Source: Verrucomicrobiota bacterium (lineage in GTDB: Bacteria; Verrucomicrobiota; Verrucomicrobiia; Chthoniobacterales; UBA10450). Taken from it: a stretch of 7,887 bases of DNA. Position numbers and translations under genes: made by a program. Where the stretch lies: assembly GCA_003219395.1 (NCBI GenBank), contig QHOR01000169.1:1-7887 (forward strand), in the 5' to 3' direction. The first letter of the stretch is position 1, and each line of letters begins with the position of its first letter. Positions 1 through 5,366 of the stretch are shown in pieces. Below the pieces are notes generated by a model. The model was not told the DNA's origin, searched no databases, and saw only the letters and a program-made list of their open reading frames with translations.

Positions 1-611
1 GAACCTTGCAGGGAGAACCTCTTCTGCCCCACGTAACGCGTATGCAGGAAAATCTCGAACGATTCCGCCTCAAGCAGGGCGCGCAAGAGTGCTACCTGTA
101 CTGCTGCTGGAGTCGAACGCTTGTGCGGTCGCGTCTCCAGTCGCTTGCGGATCCAGTCACGCAGTCGCGGGTCCTGAATGTGCATGAATTCGGATCCGAT
201 GGAGTCGGCATAAATTCTCTCCAGGAGCGAGATCATCTCGCGCAACGTCATCGATCGATCGTCCAGGAAGAATTTTGATGAGACACGCAGCTCCAGGTCC
301 GACTCGCTAAAGCCGAGCTCACGCAGGGCAAGTAACGGATTTTGCGGCCGCGTCTCCGCCAGAGGATCAATCCGCGCAACAGTATGGCCAAGCGAACAAT
401 ACGCGTAAATCAGACCATCAACGCGCGTTTGTAATGCCGCTTCGCGAGCCGCGGTAGCTGCCGCACCGTCGCGCTGAGGTAGATTTCCAAGCTCGAACCC
501 TTCGAAGAAGGCTGACCATCCGGAATCGACGGACTCAGGATTACGCCGCCAGCGGCGATAATTCTCTTCGATCAATTCCAGATTTGCGCGGGGACTAATT
601 GACGTGCGCAT
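1..611 (-). CDS. sucA: 2-oxoglutarate dehydrogenase E1 component, N-terminal part (cut by window edge)
   Basis: This is the thiamine-diphosphate-dependent E1 subunit of the 2-oxoglutarate dehydrogenase complex, which decarboxylates 2-oxoglutarate and passes the succinyl group to the lipoyl E2 in the cytoplasm (TCA cycle). Only the first 203 residues are visible; the family is usually about 900-950 residues. The start begins MRTSISPRANLELIEENY, followed by a stretch ending in GWSAFFEGF at about residues 33-41. This is the helical N-terminal segment typical of OGDH E1, which contacts the E2 core. Further family landmarks are SLGHTVARIDPL (about 81-92), DSIGSEFMHIQDPRLRDW (about 141-158) and TRYVGQKRFSLQG at the very end, which leads into the catalytic domain. 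The thiamine-binding motifs lie outside the window. ATG at 611 is chosen because an in-frame TAA lies about 36 bases upstream and no other start intervenes. It is transcribed divergently from the protease gene. Confidence 0.93.
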   Translation of the reverse strand, partial: MRTSISPRANLELIEENYRRWRRNPESVDSGWSAFFEGFELGNLPQRDGAAATAAREAALQTRVDGLIYAYCSLGHTVARIDPLAETRPQNPLLALRELGFSESDLELRVSSKFFLDDRSMTLREMISLLERIYADSIGSEFMHIQDPRLRDWIRKRLETRPHKRSTPAAVQVALLRALLEAESFEIFLHTRYVGQKRFSLQG

Positions 612-649
612 AGCAAATTTAATGTCCGACGATTACGCGGTGCGGCAAG

Positions 650-678
650 TTGACAGTACAGAGGCAGCCTCGTTACTT
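650..678 (+). promoter_or_regulatory. Possible promoter for the htrA-like gene
   Basis: The 117-base divergent gap contains a perfect TTGACA at 650-655. Seventeen bases downstream lies TTACTT (673-678), which is a poor match to TATAAT. Its orientation and distance (about 50 bases before the ATG at 729) suit the protease gene. The -35 box is exact but the -10 is weak, so this is tentative. For the divergent sucA gene I could not find a convincing promoter in the same gap. Confidence 0.25.
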
Positions 679-688
679 GCTGAGCAAG
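676..688. promoter_or_regulatory. Short perfect inverted repeat in the divergent gap, possible operator
   Basis: CTTGCT-G-AGCAAG is a perfect 6-base inverted repeat with a one-base centre. It lies just downstream of the TTGACA box and overlaps the position expected for the -10 or transcription start. It could be a regulator half-site pair or a chance palindrome; no family-specific operator was recognised. Confidence 0.2.
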
Positions 689-728
689 CTTCCAACAGAG
701 ATCGTGAAATGGTTGTAAGCGCTGCGAG

Positions 729-1880
729 ATGAAGACACACCTACATCAAAAGCTGTTTCTTGCGCTGCTAATTCTGGCACAGCCAGGAGTTTGCTTCGGT
801 CAGGCTGATCCAGCTTCGGAACCAGCCGTTCTGGCGGTGGCGAAAGTGTTGCCGGCAGTGGTAAACATTAATACCGAGCGCGTAGTGAGGCGCACGGTCC
901 GCGATCCAACCGAGGAATTTTATGCCCAATTCTTCGGCTACAATCGCGTTCGGCCACGCGAAATTCGCCAGACTCTGCAAAGTCTCGGCTCCGGTTTTAT
1001 TATTGATCCGGCCGGCCACATCGTGACCAATCAGCACGTGGTTGAACGCGCCGCAGACTTGAAGATTCATGTGACGACAAACGACGGCAAAACCTACAAC
1101 GCCCATTACATCACCGGTGATGACAAGACGGATCTGGCGTTCATCAAGATCGATGCCGGTACCGCTTTTCCTTTCATTAACCTTGATAACATTTCGCCGA
1201 ACCTGCTGGGCCAGACAGTGATCGTGGTAGGTAATGCGGTTGGATATGGTAGTTCGATCAGCCGCGGAGTTCTTAGCGCGCTCAAACGCGATATTACCGT
1301 GGATGATACCGAGTATAAGGGACTGGTACAAACTGACGCGGCAATTAATCCGGGTAACAGCGGCGGACCGGTGATCGATCTATCCGGCCGCCTGGTTGGT
1401 ATTAGCTCGGCAAAAATGGCCTTCACGCCCCAGGGCGTGCCTACCCAGGGTATGGGGTTTGCGATTCCAGCGGACGTAGTGCGAGATAGCGTTAATCAAT
1501 TCAAGAAAGTCGCAGAGAAGCAGCTGAAGCCAAACAACCAGACGGCGTCCACAGCCGATGGTTCCGTATCGAATGCGGACAAGCTATTCGGGCTGCAGCT
1601 ACAGGATTTGACTCAGGAACTCAGCGATGCCCTCGGTTACATTCGAGGACGTGGCGTTTTGATTACCGCAGTCGAACCGGATAGCCCAGCAGACGAAGCA
1701 GGGCTTGAGCGCGGCTTAGTAATTTATCGCCTGGGCAAATCGGAAACGAACTCCGTCAAACACGTCGAAGAATTGCTTCGAAATGTGCAGAGCGGCGCGA
1801 CCGTCCAATTTACGGTTGGCGTAATCCGGACCGGCCGACAAACCCGCCAGCTCGCCACTTTGAGCATGACGGCGCGTTAA
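729..1880 (+). CDS. Periplasmic HtrA/Deg-family serine protease with one PDZ domain
   Basis: A 383-residue trypsin-like S1C protease, which degrades or trims misfolded envelope proteins. Residues 1-25 look like a signal peptide: a basic start (MKTHLHQK), a hydrophobic core around LFLALLILAQPG, and likely cleavage near CFGQA|DP. The cysteine is not in a good lipobox. The protease domain spans about 32-265, with the catalytic triad His103 (TNQHVV), Asp135 (DKTDLAFIKI) and Ser211 (NPGNSGGPVID). All three are intact, so it should be active. A loop rich in charged and aromatic residues (about 55-80) precedes LGSGFII, as in the LA loop of DegQ/DegS. One PDZ domain follows at about 286-375 (GVLITAVEPDSPADEAGL). 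With a single PDZ it resembles DegS or short HtrA proteins more than two-PDZ DegP, and it appears secreted, not anchored. The ribosome-binding site is weak. The gene ends 50 bases before the ABC ATPase, so co-transcription is possible but unproven. Confidence 0.93.
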   Translation: MKTHLHQKLFLALLILAQPGVCFGQADPASEPAVLAVAKVLPAVVNINTERVVRRTVRDPTEEFYAQFFGYNRVRPREIRQTLQSLGSGFIIDPAGHIVTNQHVVERAADLKIHVTTNDGKTYNAHYITGDDKTDLAFIKIDAGTAFPFINLDNISPNLLGQTVIVVGNAVGYGSSISRGVLSALKRDITVDDTEYKGLVQTDAAINPGNSGGPVIDLSGRLVGISSAKMAFTPQGVPTQGMGFAIPADVVRDSVNQFKKVAEKQLKPNNQTASTADGSVSNADKLFGLQLQDLTQELSDALGYIRGRGVLITAVEPDSPADEAGLERGLVIYRLGKSETNSVKHVEELLRNVQSGATVQFTVGVIRTGRQTRQLATLSMTAR

Positions 1881-1930
1881 AAAATCGGCAACGCAATCGC
1901 ACTTCGGTTGTCTCATGGAAATATCGCGAA

Positions 1931-2866
1931 ATGATTAAGGTCGAAAATCTGACAAAGCGCTACGCTGGGCAGACTGCTATCCGCGACTTGAATTTCGAGG
2001 TTAGCCGCGGCGAAATCATGGGATTTCTAGGGCCGAACGGCGCGGGCAAAACCACCACGATGCGCATTTTGGCCAGCTTCATGCCGCCAACCTCTGGCCG
2101 CGCCACGATCGCGGGGTTCGATGTCTTTGAACAATCGCTTCAGGCGCGAGCGCATCTGGGCTACATGCCGGAAAATGTGCCGCTCTACAGCGATATGCGG
2201 GTAACGGAATACCTGCGTTATCGCGCGGCCCTGAAAGGTGTTCAACATCGTCGCATTACCGAGCGTGTCGGCGACGTGAAAGAGCTTTGTGGTCTCAAGA
2301 GCGTAGAAAACAAACTGATCGGCGCCTTGTCGAAAGGATATCGGCAGCGGGTGGGACTCGCGGACGCGCTGCTCGCTGAACCGGACCTGCTAATTCTAGA
2401 TGAGCCGACAATCGGCCTCGATCCAAATCAAATCCGGCAGGTGCGCGAGCTCATCAAGAATCTGGGGGAGCAGCACACAATTTTGCTGTCGACGCATATC
2501 CTGCCGGAGGTGGAGATGACCTGCAGCCGCGTGATCATCATCCACAAGGGACGAATCGAGGCGTGTGACACTCCGGACAATTTACTTGGCAAAATCAGGC
2601 AGGCTGGCGGTGTTGTCGTTGAAGCAAAAGTGGGAACAGATAACGGCGCGGACGAGCTAAAGAAGATTTCAGGTGTGCGGGAAGTGATCACCGATGGAGA
2701 GGATGATTGGAAGAAATTTTCTCTGCGGGTCGAATCAGGAATCGATGTGCGCGAAGAGGTTTTCCGACTCGCCACGGAGCGTCGCTGGACGTTGCGTGAA
2801 CTGACTCAGCGTCGAGCGACGCTAGAGGATGTGTTCGTGGAAATCACCCACGCAGACCCAGTGTGA
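1931..2866 (+). CDS. ABC-2 type transporter ATP-binding protein, GldA-like
   Basis: A 311-residue cytoplasmic ATPase that energises the permease encoded next. All nucleotide-binding elements are present: Walker A GPNGAGKT (34-41), the signature LSKGYRQRVGLA (133-144), Walker B LLILDEPT with Asp157 and catalytic Glu158, the D-loop region GLDPNQ (162-167), and the H-loop His189 in STHILPEVE. At the Q-loop position the sequence reads GYMPENVPLY, with Glu81 where most ABC ATPases have Gln; as I recall this is common in the GldA-like branch. Residues about 228-305 form the C-terminal accessory domain typical of ABC-2 drug or polysaccharide-type ATPases, ending in LEDVFVEIT. Length is normal for the family. 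The start is an ATG with only a weak GGAA ten bases upstream. It is the first gene of a same-strand set with permease, GldG-like and DUF4340 genes. The substrate cannot be read from the sequence. Confidence 0.93.
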   Translation: MIKVENLTKRYAGQTAIRDLNFEVSRGEIMGFLGPNGAGKTTTMRILASFMPPTSGRATIAGFDVFEQSLQARAHLGYMPENVPLYSDMRVTEYLRYRAALKGVQHRRITERVGDVKELCGLKSVENKLIGALSKGYRQRVGLADALLAEPDLLILDEPTIGLDPNQIRQVRELIKNLGEQHTILLSTHILPEVEMTCSRVIIIHKGRIEACDTPDNLLGKIRQAGGVVVEAKVGTDNGADELKKISGVREVITDGEDDWKKFSLRVESGIDVREEVFRLATERRWTLRELTQRRATLEDVFVEITHADPV

Positions 2867-2870
2867 TCGA

Positions 2871-2940
2871 GTGAGAGCAATGGAGTGATGGAGGAATGAT
2901 CATTCAGGAACCAAACGCCGAACACTCATCGTCCAACATG
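2871..2940. repeat. Degenerate GGAGTGATGG-type repeat tract between ATPase and permease genes
   Basis: The 127-base gap between ATPase and permease genes has no coding signal of its own. It starts with near-repeats of a GAGTGA/GGAGTGATGGAGG unit (from about 2869 to 2894), runs into a 12-base perfect palindrome GAATGATCATTC (2894-2905), and then shows a reverse-sense, degenerate relative of the unit (CACTCATCGTCC, 2923-2934). It looks like a decayed intergenic repeat, perhaps able to fold in the mRNA. No terminator-like T run follows, so the operon may read through. The identity as a dispersed element is inference. Confidence 0.3.
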
Positions 2941-2993
2941 CCAGGTGAAATGGAGCATGATTGCTGTTCCTGTCGCGCTGGTAATCGATAAAC

Positions 2994-3749
2994 ATGAGAA
3001 AATTCTACGCCCTCCTTTCGCGCGAAGTACGCGGCTATTTCCACTCCCCTATCGCCTACATCGTACTCATCTTCTTTCTGATCGTCAGCGGGATCGATTT
3101 CTATTTCCAAGTCTCCTTCATGAACCAGCGCCAGGTGCAGTACACGGTGCAAGAAGCATTCTTTAACTCAGTTTTCTTTTGGTTTGCCTTTGTTCTGATT
3201 TTTCCGCTCATCACAATGCGTCTGTTTGCTGAAGAGTTTAAGCTCGGCACGATTGAGCCGCTAACGACGGTACCAGTCCGTGACTGGCAGGTAGTACTTG
3301 CGAAATTTTTCGGCGCGCTGGTCTTCTACGTGGTTCTCTGGATCCCGACGTTGCTTTATTTTGCGATTTTCCTAAAGGTGACGAACGAGCCTGCCGCTCA
3401 TTCTGCCGGAGCATACTTCGGATCTTATCTGATGTTGTTATTACTCGGCATGTTTTATCTCTCGATTGGCTGCCTAACATCCGTTCTAACACGAAACCAG
3501 ATCATCGCGGCCGTTATCTCGTTTTGCGCAATTACCCTGCTGTTTTTTCTCGGTCTGGTTCAGTTCATTCTGCTCGATGTGAGCTCCGAAACGCGCGACC
3601 TGCTGGGGTATTTCTCTGCAATAGAACATATGGGGACATTCTCGCGTGGCGTGATTGATACCCGACCAATCGTCCTGTACGTGAGCATGACTATCGTGAT
3701 GCTGGTCCTCACGCATCAGGCATTTCAATCCCGGAAGTGGAGGGCTTGA
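2994..3749 (+). CDS. ABC-2 type transporter permease, GldF-like
   Basis: A 251-residue inner-membrane permease of the ABC-2 family, the channel partner of the preceding ATPase. The N-terminus (MRKFYALLSREVRGYFHSPI) is the amphipathic lead-in typical of GldF-like proteins. Six hydrophobic segments can be placed at about 19-39, 55-78, 103-127, 141-166, 168-195 and 225-242. Between the second and third lies the conserved stretch RLFAEEFKLGTIEPLTTVPV (76-95), and before the last helix HMGTFSRGVIDTRPIVLY (212-229), both hallmarks of this subfamily. Length is normal and nothing is missing. The ATG at 2994 is the first possible start because an in-frame TAA lies about ten bases upstream. There is no clear Shine-Dalgarno sequence. 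The GldG-like gene begins three bases after its stop, so the two are almost certainly translated from one mRNA. In other genomes GldF and GldG can be fused; here they are separate. Confidence 0.93.
   Translation: MRKFYALLSREVRGYFHSPIAYIVLIFFLIVSGIDFYFQVSFMNQRQVQYTVQEAFFNSVFFWFAFVLIFPLITMRLFAEEFKLGTIEPLTTVPVRDWQVVLAKFFGALVFYVVLWIPTLLYFAIFLKVTNEPAAHSAGAYFGSYLMLLLLGMFYLSIGCLTSVLTRNQIIAAVISFCAITLLFFLGLVQFILLDVSSETRDLLGYFSAIEHMGTFSRGVIDTRPIVLYVSMTIVMLVLTHQAFQSRKWRA
3739..3743 (+). promoter_or_regulatory. Shine-Dalgarno site of the gldG-like gene
   Basis: GGAGG lies nine bases before the ATG at 3753, inside the last codons of the permease gene. It is the only strong Shine-Dalgarno sequence in the plus-strand gene set and supports both this start and translational coupling with the permease. 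Confidence 0.6.
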
Positions 3750-3752
3750 GCG

Positions 3753-5255
3753 ATGGCTGAGGAAACACATCCGCGCCCAACACAATCCCGAAAAAAAATA
3801 CGTCGGGTTCGAATCGGTTTGAATGTTCTCGCGCAAATCGTGCTCGCCTTATTTCTGGTAGCAATGGTGAATTCGATTGCTTTCAAACACTACGCGCGCT
3901 GGGATTTTTCACGCGACCAAAAATATGCGCTCTCGGACAAAACGAAGCGTTTCCTCGATTCCCTCAAGGGCAAGATGCGCATAACGGTCTTCTTTCCGCC
4001 TACCACCGCGATAACCACCGATGTTCAAAATTTGCTGACGGAATATCAATATGCCGGTAAAGGAAAGATCGACATCGAACACATTGACCCCGAACGCAAT
4101 CTTTCACGGGCAAAGGAGTTGTTCGACAAATACAAGGTCGTTACTGACGAGCCTCTTCTGGTATTCGATTACGAAGGACGCAACAAAACAGTTAAGGCGT
4201 CGGAGATGGCTGACATCGATCAGAGCGGGATGGCCTTAGGTGAGGGTCCTCGTGTGGCCGCATTCAAGGGCGAACAAGCCATCACCGGCGCAATCATCGA
4301 TCTTGTGGAGGGAAAAAAGAAGACTCTTGGATACGTGCTTGGGCATAAGGAACCACCACTCACCCAGGCCAGCCCAATCTCGGTGCTCAAGACATTCATC
4401 GAGAACGAAAACATCCAGTTCAAGGAACTAAACCTTCTCGACTTGGATGCGATTCCCGAGGACGTAAAAACCGTCATGATCATTGGACCGCAGTACGATT
4501 TTTCGGACCGCGAAATGAAATTGCTGCACAACTTCTGGGATAAACAGGGGCGGATATTGCTTCTCCTCGATCCCGCGGCGAAAACGCCCAAGTTAGACGC
4601 TTTTGTTAGCGAGCTGGGCGTGAAGGTGAACGACGACCGATTGATGGTATTTCTGCGGACCGGAATCCAGGAACTGGCACTGACACGGGATGTTCAGGCG
4701 CATTTTGTGGGAGACAGCCCGATTACGAGACGGCTAGCCGATGTGCGGGCGCTTTTTTTAGGAGGTACTTCTTCGCTCACGCTCGAGGCCGATCGAGTGC
4801 GCGCTGCCAACATCCGGATCGAACCGCTAATCCAGGCAGAAAAAGGCTACTTTGCCGAGACTGATTATAACACAGACAATCAGGCGAAATTCCAGGCTGA
4901 CGCGAAACGGGATGACAACACCCCAATAACAATAGGGGCAGTCGTTGAAAAAGGGGGCAGCGCCGACCAACGAGTACAGCTGAACTCATCCCGCCTGGTA
5001 GTCGTTACCAATGCCACGTTCGTTCAGGACAACGCAATCACGCAAGATCAGCAGGGCCTAGATTTCATATCCGGCAGCGTGAACTGGCTTCTGAGCCGGG
5101 AACAGCTAATTGGTATTGCACCAAAAGTTTCTAAACCTCTTATGTTTAGCTTGAGTGGCGATGCGTTGGCTCGTCTACGGTGGATCATTCTCGTTTTCAT
5201 GCCGTTGATCCCTGCAGTAGTCGGAACAGTGGTTTGGTGGCAGCGGCGCGTATAG
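3753..5255 (+). CDS. GldG-like ABC transporter auxiliary protein
   Basis: A 500-residue protein of the GldG/ABC_transp_aux family, whose large domain is also related to the N-terminal GIFT domain of the eukaryotic IFT52 protein. A basic cytoplasmic head (RKKIRRVR) is followed by a membrane helix at about 22-44. Then comes the family motif region YARWDFSRDQKYALSDKT (47-64), where strand-helix repeats of the extracytoplasmic domain begin. Later landmarks are LGHKEPP (196-202, the counterpart of the GHGE-type motif), VMIIGPQYDF (241-250), RILLLLDP (267-274), and RLVVVTNATFVQDN (414-427) followed by SGSVNWLLSRE (440-450). A second membrane helix at about 476-495 ends in WWQRRV, so both ends are cytoplasmic with the bulk outside. 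It probably forms a complex with the GldF-like permease and ATPase. Its molecular role is not settled in any organism I know of. Start choice is supported by GGAGG at 3739-3743. Confidence 0.9.
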   Translation: MAEETHPRPTQSRKKIRRVRIGLNVLAQIVLALFLVAMVNSIAFKHYARWDFSRDQKYALSDKTKRFLDSLKGKMRITVFFPPTTAITTDVQNLLTEYQYAGKGKIDIEHIDPERNLSRAKELFDKYKVVTDEPLLVFDYEGRNKTVKASEMADIDQSGMALGEGPRVAAFKGEQAITGAIIDLVEGKKKTLGYVLGHKEPPLTQASPISVLKTFIENENIQFKELNLLDLDAIPEDVKTVMIIGPQYDFSDREMKLLHNFWDKQGRILLLLDPAAKTPKLDAFVSELGVKVNDDRLMVFLRTGIQELALTRDVQAHFVGDSPITRRLADVRALFLGGTSSLTLEADRVRAANIRIEPLIQAEKGYFAETDYNTDNQAKFQADAKRDDNTPITIGAVVEKGGSADQRVQLNSSRLVVVTNATFVQDNAITQDQQGLDFISGSVNWLLSREQLIGIAPKVSKPLMFSLSGDALARLRWIILVFMPLIPAVVGTVVWWQRRV

Positions 5256-5262
5256 CCTTTGT

Positions 5263-5355
5263 TGTCGTGTTGAGCGAAGAGAAACATCTCTGGCTATTGG
5301 TTGGCTGCGCCGGAAGCAGACACATTCGACGTTCTTCGCTTCGCTCAGAATGACA
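5263..5355. repeat. Degenerate inverted-repeat (MITE-like) element before the DUF4340 gene
   Basis: The left arm at 5263-5283 (TGTCGTGTTGAGCGAAGAGAA) and the reverse complement of the right arm at 5335-5355 (TGTCATTCTGAGCGAAGCGAA) agree at 17 of 21 bases and enclose a spacer of about 50 bases. The arm resembles the short GTCATTCTGAGCGAAG-type repeats that I recall as scattered between genes in several environmental bacterial genomes; copy number here cannot be tested from one window. It carries no transposase. It fills nearly the whole 111-base gap, ending 11 bases before the likely ATG of the next gene, so it should fold as a long hairpin in the operon mRNA. Confidence 0.55.
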
Positions 5356-5366
5356 ATAATCGAATT

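Noticed and set aside
6..278. Plus-strand open frame of 90 codons at the left end
   Set aside because: It is antisense to the clear sucA-like reading frame on the minus strand and has no recognisable protein features.
768..1331. Minus-strand open frame of 187 codons inside the HtrA gene
   Set aside because: Shadow of a gene with full protease motifs; no domain, signal or ribosome-binding site of its own.
1887..1913. Possible stem GGCAAC/GTTGTC between the HtrA and ATPase genes as a terminator
   Set aside because: Short stem with a G-U pair, a long loop and no T run; not convincing.
2945..3166. Plus-strand open frame of 73 codons overlapping the permease start
   Set aside because: Overlaps the permease in another frame, and its product has no recognisable features; the permease frame has six membrane segments and family motifs.
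5301..5366. TTG-initiated 22-residue N-terminal extension of the DUF4340 protein
   Set aside because: It is encoded by the inverted-repeat element, precedes the membrane anchor with polar sequence, and a good ATG with a normal anchor follows at 5367.
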